Source: CAVOXO01 sp963700425
GTDB lineage: Bacteria > Actinomycetota > Acidimicrobiia > Acidimicrobiales > Microtrichaceae
Direction: 5' to 3'
Assembly: GCA_963700425.1 (NCBI GenBank)
Contig: CAVOXO010000002.1
Coordinates: forward strand, 186,001-250,000
Length of the DNA stretch: 64,000 nucleotides
The first letter of the stretch is position 1. Every line of letters starts with the position of its first letter. Below are positions 10,535 through 18,626 of this stretch, piece by piece. A program made the position numbers and the translations under genes. Under the pieces are notes generated by a model. That model did not search any database. It saw only the letters and a program-made list of their open reading frames with translations, and had not been told where the DNA came from.

Positions 10535-11026
10535 ATGAGCGCAACCGAGCACTTCGAGGTCATCATCGAGATCCCGAAGGGATCCCGCAACAAGTACGAA
10601 ACCGACCACGGGACCGGGGAGATCTGGCTCGACCGGCATCTCTTCACGGCCACGACCTACCCCGCTGACTACGGCTACTTCCCGCGCACTCTCGGCGAGG
10701 ACGGCGACCCCCTCGACGCCATGGTGCTGCTGGCCGAGCCGACCTTTCCGGGTTGCCACGTGCACGCTCGTCCCGTCGGCATGTTCATGATGACCGACGA
10801 GGCCGGCGGCGACGCCAAGGTCCTGTGCGTTCCCGCCGGCGACCCGCGCTGGGAGACGATCACCGACCTCGCCGATCTCGACCCTCACCTACTGAACGAG
10901 ATCCATCATTTCTTCGCCGTCTACAAGGATCTCGAGCCCGACAAGGAATCGCATCTCGACGGGTGGTCGGACGCCGCGGCGGCCATGGTCGAGATCCGCG
11001 CCGCGCAGGCTCGGCACGAGCCCTGA
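10535..11026 (+). CDS. ppa: Inorganic pyrophosphatase, family I
   Basis: This cytoplasmic soluble pyrophosphatase hydrolyses diphosphate to two phosphates and pulls biosynthetic reactions forward. The 163-residue length is typical of the prokaryotic family. Visible active-site blocks are EIPKGSRNKYE (12-22), YPADYGYFP (42-50), the signature DGDPLD (56-61) with three metal-binding Asp residues, DAKVLCVP and the YKDLEP segment. The family is Mg2+-dependent and hexameric. It is divergent from the S1-like gene and convergent with an SDR gene 3 bp beyond its stop. Confidence 0.96.
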   Translation: MSATEHFEVIIEIPKGSRNKYETDHGTGEIWLDRHLFTATTYPADYGYFPRTLGEDGDPLDAMVLLAEPTFPGCHVHARPVGMFMMTDEAGGDAKVLCVPAGDPRWETITDLADLDPHLLNEIHHFFAVYKDLEPDKESHLDGWSDAAAAMVEIRAAQARHEP

Positions 11027-11029
11027 CGA

Positions 11030-11803
11030 TCAGCCGGCGGTGAGACCGAGGTCGGCGGACACGATCGAGCCGTGGATGGCCGCCGCGTCATCGGAGGCCA
11101 GGAAGCAGATCACCGCAGCGATGTGTTCCGGCTTCGACATGCCGCGATGTCCGAGCGCCGGGCGAAGGAGCTTCCAGTCGACGTCATCGGGGAACGGGGA
11201 GGCCGATGTCATCGGGGTCTCGATCCCCCCGGGTGCCACGGCGTTGACCCGCATCGTGGTCTTCGCGTACTCCATCGCCAGCGACCGGGTGAGGTTCGCC
11301 ACGGCCGCCTTGGACGCGGCGTAGACGACGCTGTACGCCTGACCCTTGAGGGCCGTGTTCGACGCAACGTTGACGATGTTTCCGCCCGAGTCCAGGAGAT
11401 GCGGAATCGCCGCCTGGCAGATCCACAGCGTTCCGGACACGTTGACGCCGAAGACCAGGGCGACGTCCTCCTCGGTGACGTCTGCTGTGTGACCGCCGCG
11501 GAGCACACCCGCAACGTTGGCCACGACATCGAGACCGCCGAGATGCTCGAGCGCTGCGGCGACCGCACCATGAGCAGAAAGACGATCGCTGATGTCGGCC
11601 GTGGTGGAGCCGAAGCGGCCACCGGCATTCTTCACGAGGTCGCCGGTCTCGGCCAGACCGGCCTCGTTGACGTCGACGCCGAACACCGACGCGCCCTCGG
11701 CGCCGAACCGCTCCGCGGTGGCCCTGCCGAGTCCCGACGCCGCACCGGTGATCAGCACCGAGCGCCCTTCGAAACGACCCGGTACATGCGAAGTTGAGCT
11801 CAT
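11030..11803 (-). CDS. Short-chain dehydrogenase/reductase (SDR), classical type
   Basis: This 257-residue classical SDR has the NAD(P)-binding TGAASGLG motif, NVAG (NNAG equivalent), the catalytic Ser in NVASNTA, and Tyr/Lys in YAASK. Downstream RVNAVAPGGIETPM is the usual loop. Asp in GVDVN after the second strand favours NAD over NADP. The substrate is unknown; an alcohol or 3-hydroxyacyl compound is typical. It diverges from the gene at 11851 over 47 bp that contain a perfect 15-bp palindrome, so both genes may answer to one repressor. Confidence 0.9.
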   Translation of the reverse strand: MSSTSHVPGRFEGRSVLITGAASGLGRATAERFGAEGASVFGVDVNEAGLAETGDLVKNAGGRFGSTTADISDRLSAHGAVAAALEHLGGLDVVANVAGVLRGGHTADVTEEDVALVFGVNVSGTLWICQAAIPHLLDSGGNIVNVASNTALKGQAYSVVYAASKAAVANLTRSLAMEYAKTTMRVNAVAPGGIETPMTSASPFPDDVDWKLLRPALGHRGMSKPEHIAAVICFLASDDAAAIHGSIVSADLGLTAG

Positions 11804-11822
11804 CGACGTCTCCCACGAGTTT

Positions 11823-11837
11823 CTGACGGACCGTCAG
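11823..11837. promoter_or_regulatory. Perfect palindrome, candidate TetR-type operator
   Basis: CTGACGGACCGTCAG (7-bp arms around one A) lies in the 47-bp divergent gap between the SDR (start 11803) and the gene at 11851. Its length, symmetry and position suit a TetR-family dimer covering both promoters. This is inference: no regulator gene lies in the window and no transcript data are available. Confidence 0.5.
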
Positions 11838-11850
11838 GTACCGTAGCCCG

Positions 11851-12663
11851 ATGGACTCCTATCCCGTGCGCCTGGGAGCAATGCTCTTCACGCTCGTCGA
11901 CCCCCACAGGGGCCACGAGATCGCCTACAACCGCTGGTACGAGAGAGACCACTTCTACGGCGGCTGCATGATCGGACCGGGCATCCTCGCGGGCAGTCGG
12001 TGGGTGGCGACCAGGCCCTACAAGGACCTCCGGTTCCCCCAGGGGGTGCCGGAGGGGTCGGGTGTCGCCGAACCACTCGATGCCGGAAGCTATCTGGCGA
12101 CGTACTGGATCCAGGCGGGCTCGGAGGCCGAGCACTTCGGCTGGTCCTCCTCCCAGGTCTTCGATCTCTATGCGAACGGTAGGGGCTTCGACGAACGGAC
12201 CCATGCCCACACCGCGCTCTACACCCACCGGGACGATCACTACCGCGACCCTGACGGGGTCCCGGTGGAGCTGGCTCTCGATCACCGGTTCGGCGGCCTG
12301 GTCTCGGTCCACGTGGATCGCGCCGACGACGTGTCCCCCGCCGACCTCGACGAGTGGTTCGGTGGGGAGGGGCGCGCCGCGATGTTGGATGCCGACTCCC
12401 CCTTCGCCCTCATGTGTTCGTGGCGGCCCATCATCCCCAAGGCCGACGAGGGTGCCTCCCCGATGAAGCTCGGGTCGGGACCCGGGACCCGCCGACGGTC
12501 GTTGCAGCTGTTCTTCAGCGACGTCGCTCCGGCTGCCGCATGGGACCGGGTGCGCGCCTACGGCGACATGGTCGACGCCTCCGGTCTCGCCTCCGTGGTA
12601 CTCGCCGCTCCGTTCATCCCGACGATCGTGGGAACCGACCGCTACGCCGACGAGCTCTGGTAG
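11851..12663 (+). CDS. Conserved protein of unknown function, possible dimeric alpha-beta barrel
   Basis: I do not recognise this 270-residue protein with certainty. The N-terminal segment (MLFTLVDPHRGHEIAYNRWYER, split here as a strand plus a DHFYGG helix turn) looks like the start of EthD/DABB-type barrels, where a strand is followed by NxWYxxxH. A second beta-alpha pattern (LQLFFSDVAPAAAWDRVRAY) near the C-terminus could be a second half-barrel. There is no signal peptide or membrane segment. It shares a divergent promoter region and palindrome with an SDR, which suggests a catabolic or detoxifying context (inference). Its end overlaps the convergent hydrolase gene by 22 bp. Confidence 0.6.
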   Translation: MDSYPVRLGAMLFTLVDPHRGHEIAYNRWYERDHFYGGCMIGPGILAGSRWVATRPYKDLRFPQGVPEGSGVAEPLDAGSYLATYWIQAGSEAEHFGWSSSQVFDLYANGRGFDERTHAHTALYTHRDDHYRDPDGVPVELALDHRFGGLVSVHVDRADDVSPADLDEWFGGEGRAAMLDADSPFALMCSWRPIIPKADEGASPMKLGSGPGTRRRSLQLFFSDVAPAAAWDRVRAYGDMVDASGLASVVLAAPFIPTIVGTDRYADELW

Positions 12664-13318
12664 CCCTCGAGATCGTCGGAGAGGAATTCGACGGTTCGGC
12701 GCCACGCCTCCTCGGCGTGGCGCGGGGAGAAGCGTCCGTGGGCCCCCGCTCGGCGAAGAACGTGTCGGCATCGTACCGGTGGATCCTCACGTCCTTGTCG
12801 AGCAGGAGGAGGTGGGCGTGCATCTCGGTGATCTGATCCTCGGTCACGTGCGCGTCGGGCCGACCGAAGTGACCGAGCAACGGTGCGGTCAGGTCGGCGA
12901 AGTCGATGTCCTGGGTGCCGTAGTAGGCCACGATGCGCCGCACGGAGTCGGGTTGGCGGGTCCCCAGCCACAGTGCCCATGACGCGCCACTGAAGTAGCC
13001 GATCACCGAGATCGGCGCCGCAGGATCGGCAGACGCGCCTCGGAGAGTGGCCACGCTCGAGAGGACCAGGGCCGCGATCTCGTTCGGGTCACAACCGCCG
13101 AGACCCGCGGCCGCCTCGTCGACGTCGCCGGGAATGCGGCCCAGGCTCAGGTCGGGGGCCAGGACGGTGAAACCCGCGTCGGCGAGATCGTGACACCGTT
13201 CCTTCACGTCGGCGGTCAGGCCCCACCATGAGGCCAGAACCAGGACACCGGGACCGCCGTCACCCGTCGCCGGAACGAAATAGGCGGTGCCCGCCCTGAG
13301 GTTCGATCGTGGGTCCAT
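12642..13318 (-). CDS. Dienelactone hydrolase-family alpha/beta hydrolase, frameshifted near 12748
   Basis: A DLH-like alpha/beta hydrolase of about 225 residues. VLVLASWWGLTADVKERCHD gives the oxyanion region, APDLSLGRIPGD follows strand 4, and YGTQDIDFADLTAPLLGHFG holds the acid-residue region. The final AEEAWRRTVEFLSDDL is in another frame; one extra G at the GGGGG/CCC run joins the two. The nucleophile elbow reads GYFSGASWALW, whereas relatives have GFSMGASW or GxCxGG. The residue at the nucleophile position is therefore Phe, with Ser one place later, so activity is uncertain. The ATG at 13318 is the first plausible start and diverges from the gene at 13362. Confidence 0.75.
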
Positions 13319-13361
13319 CGATGAAGACTGCCACGACCGCCGCCGGTAGTTTGGCGCCGCG

Positions 13362-14297
13362 ATGACGCCGCCTCTCCCTCCGACCTCGCAGCCGAGACCA
13401 GGCGGTTGGATTCGCCGCACCCTGGCGCGTCGGAGTCGACTCGACGACCACGAGATCGCCGTGGCGGCGATGGCGCGATTCGCCCGAAACGACATACCTG
13501 CCGACAGCCAGAGAGAGCCGTTGGCGGTGTTGACGGCATCGCTGGTGAATGAGGCCGGACTCCACGCCCGGGGGGTGAGCGCCGCAAGGGACCGGCTGGT
13601 CGAACTGGTCGGAGCCTGGCCCCACGACGACGGTGATGGTCCGGCCGACGACCTCCACTCGGAACAGTCCTCGGCGTCCGCGGCCGCGACCGGTGGGTCC
13701 GATGCGGAGGGACCCCCCACCGCGGGTCCAGGTGCCCTGATCGTCGCCGCGACACCCGGCGTTCCCATCGACCCACTGGTGAGCTCCCTCATCGAGGCCG
13801 GGGCCGTTCTGATCGGCCCACCCGATCCGTTGGAGGTGACGTTGTCGTCATGGTCCTTCGAACTGGATTGGCACCTCCCGACCTACGCCGAGTGGCTCCA
13901 CGACGCGGATCTGTCCGTCGCGTATCGACTCGCGGCGCGATGGATGGCGACAATGCCCCGCCCGTCCGCATCGGTTCCCATGCTCGTGGGAACCGGGCAC
14001 ATGGAACGCCTCCACGAGATCGATGCGTCGATGACGGACGCGACGGTCGTGATCGTGGGCGGCGACGAGGACCACCTGGACCGGGCAACCGACCTGATCG
14101 CTCGTCGACGCGCCTCCTTCGCCGATGAGGTGGACCGCACGAAGCTCCGCCGCTATCTCGATTTCCGCTTGGCGACGATGGCGCAGCGAGCGGCGGATCC
14201 GCCGGACGGATTGCGGGTCGCGCGGATCGGAGCGTCGGACGTCGTCTCCGACCCGCGACGCGTGGCGGCCACCGTCATCGACGGTGGCCGCACGTGA
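13362..14297 (+). CDS. Degenerate sulfotransferase-like protein (probable pseudoenzyme)
   Basis: The 311-residue protein follows the outline of the large actinobacterial sulfotransferase family. N-terminal LDDHEIAVAAMARFA, SSWSFELDWHLPTYAEWLHD, LVGTGHMERLHEIDASMTDA (usual form: LKSPxHLxxLDxLLxxxPDA) and VDRTKLRRYLDFRLATMAQRA fit in order. The PAPS-binding P-loop (RTGTT-type) is missing: ALIVAATPGVPIDPL stands there. The HRDP 3'-phosphate motif is replaced by GGDEDHLDRA. An acidic/Ser-rich insert lies at about 90-115. I infer loss of sulfotransferase activity and perhaps a regulatory or scaffold role. Identification is by pattern and moderately secure. Confidence 0.55.
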   Translation: MTPPLPPTSQPRPGGWIRRTLARRSRLDDHEIAVAAMARFARNDIPADSQREPLAVLTASLVNEAGLHARGVSAARDRLVELVGAWPHDDGDGPADDLHSEQSSASAAATGGSDAEGPPTAGPGALIVAATPGVPIDPLVSSLIEAGAVLIGPPDPLEVTLSSWSFELDWHLPTYAEWLHDADLSVAYRLAARWMATMPRPSASVPMLVGTGHMERLHEIDASMTDATVVIVGGDEDHLDRATDLIARRRASFADEVDRTKLRRYLDFRLATMAQRAADPPDGLRVARIGASDVVSDPRRVAATVIDGGRT

Positions 14298-14321
14298 CGA
14301 TCCGTCGGGCCTGAGCCCCGT

Positions 14322-14900
14322 TCAGGCCATGTTCTGGGCGACGAAGTCCCAGTTCACGAGGTGATCCAGATAGGTCGAGATGTAGTTGGGACGGGCGTTG
14401 CGGAAATCGATGTAGTAGGCGTGCTCCCACACGTCGATGGTGAGCAGCGCCTTCGCATCGTGCTTCATCGGTAGGTCGGCATTGGCCGTCTTCATGATCT
14501 CGAGACCCTCCCCGGTGTCGACCAGCCAGGCCCAGCCCGAGCCGAACTGGGTGGTCGCCGCCTCGGCGAACGCGGTCGAGAAGGCGTCGACGGACCCGAA
14601 AGCGGAGGACAACGCGTCGGCGACGGCGTCGCCGGGCGATCCGCCACCCTGGGGGGACATCGAGTTCCAGTAGAAGCTGTGATTCCACACCTGGGCGGCG
14701 TTGTTGAAGAGACCGCCGTCCGACGACATGATCACGTCCTCGAGCGAAGCCGACGCCTGTTCGGTGCCGTCGGTCAGCTTGTTGAGATTCGTGACGTACG
14801 CCTGGTGGTGCTTTCCGTAGTGGTAGTCGAGTGTCTCGGACGAGATGTGTGGTGCGAGGGCATCTCTCGAGTACGGGAGTTCGGGCAGTTCGAAGGCCAT
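14322..14900 (-). CDS. sodB: Superoxide dismutase, Fe type
   Basis: This 192-residue cytoplasmic Fe/Mn-family superoxide dismutase converts superoxide to oxygen and hydrogen peroxide. Predicted metal ligands are His27 (DYHYGKHH), His74 (VWNHSFYW), Asp156 and His160 (DVWEHAYY). Gln70 in FNNAAQVWNH is the hallmark of iron enzymes; manganese enzymes place this Gln elsewhere. The ATG at 14900 is preceded by a strong AAGGAAG ribosome site. The gene stands alone between two opposite or distant neighbours, so it likely has its own promoter. Confidence 0.96.
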   Translation of the reverse strand: MAFELPELPYSRDALAPHISSETLDYHYGKHHQAYVTNLNKLTDGTEQASASLEDVIMSSDGGLFNNAAQVWNHSFYWNSMSPQGGGSPGDAVADALSSAFGSVDAFSTAFAEAATTQFGSGWAWLVDTGEGLEIMKTANADLPMKHDAKALLTIDVWEHAYYIDFRNARPNYISTYLDHLVNWDFVAQNMA

Positions 14901-14979
14901 CGGGGGCTTCCTTCCAAGGAACGGTGTCGGATGATCGGCATCGCAAAACTAGCGGACCCCGACAACGCCGGCGCCGGGG

Positions 14980-15879
14980 TCAGGCGATCGCGACGTAGTT
15001 GTCGACGAGACCCTCGAACACGGCAGCGGTGTCGGCCGGATCGGCGTCGGGCAGACCGGCCGCCAGCGTCAGCAGATGGAGGGTGGTTCCCACGACCAGC
15101 GCCCGGCCCCGCATCTCCCCGCCGGGGTAGGCGACGAGGAAATCCAGTGCGGTCGCCGATCCGATCCGCTCGACCGGACGCGACGATGCGACCCCGCCGA
15201 GCGATGCGGCGATGTCGACGACGGCCTCGCCGAGATAGGCCTCGGCCTGCGTCGGTGGAACCGACGCCGGGGTGACGCCGATGACCAGGCTCCTGCTCCC
15301 GTCCAGCGCCACCGAATACTCGGATCTCTCGGTCGGGCCGGCGAAGGTGGTCACCGCCTCCGAGGTCGCGGTGGGCGATGCGGGAACCGCGGCGCGGAAC
15401 GTCCCGTCGGGAGCCTCGACGACGATCCAGCCCGTCGGAATCGACGAGGGGGACGCCGACGACGTGGGGGGGTTGGTGGTCGCGATCGGGTCGGTGGTGG
15501 AGGACCTCTCGGGCGGCACGGTGGTCTGGGTCGCACCTCCGACGTCGGCGCCACCACCATCGAGGCGATCGTCGATGGGATCCCGGGTCAGCGCGGCCAC
15601 GGTCGCGACGATGGCGATCACTAGGGCACCGATGATGGCGACGGGGACCAGGCGGGAGAGCGAACTGAACGTGCGGCCCGATCGGCTCCCGCCCAGCGAC
15701 GCCGGCTCGGTCGCTGCGGAACGCGAGAGATCGGGGTCCGATGCGCGAACCGGAGCCGGAACGGGCTCGGGTCGGGGATCAGGCCCGGGTTCCGGTTCGG
15801 GGAACGGGACGATCTCCACGACGGGATAGTCCGGATCTCCCGGACGCCCCAAGCGCGGGTACACGACCTCCTCCGTCAT
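14980..15879 (-). CDS. Single-pass membrane protein with Pro/Thr linker and extracellular domain
   Basis: This 299-residue protein has a cytoplasmic Pro/Glu-rich N-terminus (PFPEPEPGPDPRPEPVPAP), one membrane helix at about 78-98 (LVPVAIIGALVIAIVATVAAL), a Thr/Ser/Pro linker, and an external domain starting GWIVVEAPDGTFRAAVPASP. That domain resembles actinobacterial surface domains in which a peptide-like strand is followed by two helices and a strand (FLVAYPGGEMRGRALVVGTTLHLLT is split in the gene by no indel). No catalytic motif is seen. Palindromes lie just upstream of the start. The function is unknown. Confidence 0.7.
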   Translation of the reverse strand: MTEEVVYPRLGRPGDPDYPVVEIVPFPEPEPGPDPRPEPVPAPVRASDPDLSRSAATEPASLGGSRSGRTFSSLSRLVPVAIIGALVIAIVATVAALTRDPIDDRLDGGGADVGGATQTTVPPERSSTTDPIATTNPPTSSASPSSIPTGWIVVEAPDGTFRAAVPASPTATSEAVTTFAGPTERSEYSVALDGSRSLVIGVTPASVPPTQAEAYLGEAVVDIAASLGGVASSRPVERIGSATALDFLVAYPGGEMRGRALVVGTTLHLLTLAAGLPDADPADTAAVFEGLVDNYVAIA

Positions 15880-15900
15880 CAGCTCGCCTCGACTTCCCTA

Positions 15901-15946
15901 CGTCGATCAGATCGACGTCGCCCGTTCACCGCCCCAGCAAATGGGG
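15901..15946. promoter_or_regulatory. Two inverted repeats upstream of the membrane-protein gene
   Basis: A perfect 17-bp palindrome (CGTCGATC-A-GATCGACG) at 15901-15917 is 21 bp before the start at 15879. A second hairpin, CCCCA-GCAAA-TGGGG, is at 15932-15946, followed upstream by a locally AT-rich patch (about 15947-15972) that could hold the promoter. The first fits an operator or 5'-UTR structure, the second a terminator stem for the ArsC-like gene without a U-tract. The rest of the 136-bp gap shows nothing. Confidence 0.4.
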
Positions 15947-16015
15947 TGAAACATATGGAAAGTACATCAGAGTGTGTCTGGGAGGCAACGTGGGTCGGCG
16001 GCGTCACGCCGGCGG

Positions 16016-16372
16016 TCAGTCGGCGAGCAACTCCGCGATCCGTTCCTTGGGACGGCCGATCACCGCCCGGTCGCCCTTGACGACGACCGGTCGCTGCAGG
16101 AGCCGGGGATGGTCGACGAGCACCGCCACGACCTGATCGGCGGTCTCGACGTCCGCGTCGGAGAGGCCCAGGGTTCGGAAGTGGGCGTCCCGTCGCACGA
16201 GATCCGTGACCGGGTCCTCCAGAATCGCCACGAGGCCGGTCAGTTCCTCGGCGTCGGGCTTGGTCTTCATGTAGAGCACGATCTCGGGATCGATTCCCAT
16301 GTCCCCTGCGACCGCAAGGGCGTTCTTGGAAGCGTGTCAATTGGGGTTGTGATAGATCCGTACGTCAGCCAT
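16016..16372 (-). CDS. ArsC-like thioredoxin-fold reductase with in-frame TGA (probable selenocysteine)
   Basis: Read through one TGA, this is a complete 118-residue ArsC/Spx-family protein. It starts MADVRIYHNPN, then TGA (codon 12, 16339-16337), then HASKNALAVAGDMG, and ends in VDHPRLLQRPVVVKGDRAVI and a GRPKER helix. In ArsC the motif is HNPxC-S-K-S-R, with Cys12 the catalytic thiol. Here TGA sits exactly at that Cys while the flanking frame stays unchanged. A SECIS-like hairpin begins 16 nt after the TGA (16320-16304). I therefore infer Sec12, giving a selenolate arsenate reductase or related oxidoreductase. Sec variants of ArsC-like proteins are, as I recall, known from marine metagenome selenoproteome surveys. 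A nonsense mutation is the alternative. GGGAAG upstream may serve as SD. Confidence 0.8.
16304..16320 (-). promoter_or_regulatory. Bacterial SECIS-like hairpin after the ArsC TGA
   Basis: On the mRNA the segment reads CCCUUGCGGUCGCAGGG. CCCU pairs with AGGG, one U is bulged, GC pairs with GC, and the apical loop is GGUC, starting 24 nt after the UGA. The E. coli fdhF SECIS upper stem also has a bulged U and a GGUC loop read by SelB, slightly nearer the UGA. The hairpin is inside the coding sequence, as bacterial SECIS elements are. Confidence 0.75.
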
Positions 16373-16432
16373 GCCGTCAGCTTCCCGCACTGACGCGGTC
16401 TCGACAACCCCGGCGACCTCGTCCGCCGTTCA

Positions 16433-18626
16433 TCAGGGATTCTCGGCACCGTCCCGGCCCTCCTCGGGGTCGCCGTCGACGGCGACCCCGAAGGACTCCC
16501 ACCAGCCACTTCCATGGGTTCCCACGATCCAGTGATCCTCGAGGAACGGGTCGGCCACCACCACCGATGCCCGCTCCAGGGGCAGACCGTCGCTGCGTTC
16601 CTCCCACATGACTCCGCCGTCGAACGTCTCGACGACTCCGGAGGAGTAGGACGAGTCGTGAAACGGGCGGTCGTCGAGGGTCACCAGCAGGTGACTCGGA
16701 TCGTCGGGATCGGCGGCGACGTTGCGTGCCAGCGGATTGTCGTAGATCCGGCGCCACTCGGGACGACCACTCGAATCGCTGTCGAGGATCCAGACGCCGC
16801 TGTCGCCCTCTCGCCACACGGCCACCAGAATCGTTCCGTTGTCGAGCACCGTCAGCTTCGTGTCGCCGACGGGCGAGATCGGACCCCCCACCGGGATCAC
16901 CTGCGAGAGCGTCCTGTCGGCGACCAACACCCCTTCGTCGGTCGCGAGGACGACGATGTCATCTGACGCGGCGACGTCGTGCACGACGGCACCGACGTCG
17001 CGAACGCGACCATGTCGGAGTCGACGAGCGGGCCTGCCAGAGTTCACCGCCCACCGCGACGAGCCACGAGGCCTCCGGCGAGACCGCGACCGCCACCGGC
17101 AGCTCACCCGCCTCGGGGAACCCCTCGATGTCGGCAACCTCGTTCTGCGTCCAGGTCGAACCCGAATCCGTCGTGACCGCGAGGGCGTCGAGGAACCCGT
17201 CCTGACCGAACGCCACGATGGCCCTCTCGTCGCGTGCATCGACGTCATGGCCGCCACCGAAATTCCTGGACCGGCGCAGGGGCCGGTGCCACGAACCGTC
17301 GGGGCGCCTCAACATCAGGTTGCCCCCGTCGAGTGAGCTGGTCACCAACGTTCCGTCCCCGAGATACGCGGCGGCGGTCGTCACGAGACCGCCGAATCCG
17401 CGGCCGGTCCAGGACTCGTCGCCACGTGCCGTGGCACTCACGTCGGTCCATGTGACCGCTCCGTCCTCGGACAACCACAGCGTCTCGTCCGTGCCCACCA
17501 GAACCCGTTCCGCGTCGCAGGGATCGACCGCGAGGGCTCGGGCGATCAGCCCGCTGTCGTAGGGAGCGCGGGGAAGATCCGCGGTGGCCGAGCGTTGTTC
17601 CCACGCCGGGGACGATTCCGGGCGCGCCGACACCGACGCGGTGAAGTAGCCGACGTCACCCGCATACACGATGCTCCCGTCTGCGCTCGCCGCCAGCGAT
17701 TCGAAGCTCGTCGCTCCTCCGGAATCGTCGCCGTCGGATCGTTCGATGCCGTCGTCGTCGACCGACCAGGTCAAGCCGCCGTCCGAACTCGACGCGATCC
17801 CTCCCACGGAGGTGTCGGTGCTGATCGCCGCCCACACGGTCTCCCCCGCCGTGAGGAACTGCGACACCGTCCGACCGTCGAGGCCCGCCACCGGTCCCGT
17901 CCAGGTCAGCCCGTCGTCGGACCGGAACACCCCGGCGTCGTCCACCGATGCCAGCCAGCCCGTGCCCGTGTGGATGGCGGCGAGGATCACGCCGTCGGGG
18001 ACCACCTCGCCCGCTTCCCGCCATGTCGCCCCGTCGTCGGTCGATTCCCACACGACTCCCCACCGGGCATCGGGAGGGGAACTCCATCGGCGGTGGGACC
18101 CCCCGAATGCCAACAGCCGTCCCTCGACGTCGGGATCGAACAGAACGGTCTCGATCGGGACCGTGTAGCTGAACTCGGACTCGGCCGGCATGCCCGCCCG
18201 CGCCGGTGTGGCGCTCCGCCCGCCGTCGTCGGAACGGAACGGACCGCTCATCGTGGCGATCCACACCACGTCGGGACGTTCAGGATCCCACGTCACCCGC
18301 GACACCTCGCGACCGCTGAGTCCGTCGATGTGTTCCCACGACGTGCCTCCGTCCTCGGAGCGCGCCGCCCCGAGAAGATCGCCCGACACCACCATGACCC
18401 CGCAGTCGGCCGGGTCGAACGACACGTCGGTGAGCCGACCGCCGACCCCCGGTTCCGACGCGCTCTGCCACAGGCCCGGAATGGCCGACGGCGGCACCGA
18501 GGGCTGGGAGGTCGTGGTGGACACCGGGACGTCGTTCGACGACCCCGGGCAGCCCGTCGCAACGAGCGCAAGTGCGACCGCGACGGCCGCCCCCCGCCCT
18601 CCGGCGACTGACATCCTGTGCGTCAA
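16433..18626 (-). CDS. BNR/sialidase-like beta-propeller lipoprotein, frameshifted near 17005
   Basis: A secreted lipoprotein of about 725 residues (lipobox VATGC, then PGSSND and a Thr/Ser/Pro linker). It is made of BNR-type repeats such as SEDGGTSWEHI, RSDDGGRS, STDDGATWREAG, RSDDGLTWTG, SSDGGLTWS, SEDGAVTWTDV and TTDSGSTWTQ, with intervening VWIAT-like strands. This is a multi-bladed propeller of the VPS10/photosystem-assembly/sialidase-superfamily type. There is no sialidase catalytic set, so a binding role is likelier. The last 190 residues are in another frame; one base near 17005 joins them. TTG at 18626 overlaps the Wzz-like stop (TTGA); ATG at 18614 is the alternative start. Coupling to Wzz suggests a role in surface polysaccharide. 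Confidence 0.72.

Noticed and set aside
16016..16300. A shorter ArsC-like gene beginning at the internal ATG at 16300, after the TGA
   Set aside because: It would lack the whole N-terminal HNPxC motif and first strand/helix of the fold. Homology extends in the same frame upstream through the TGA to ATG 16372.
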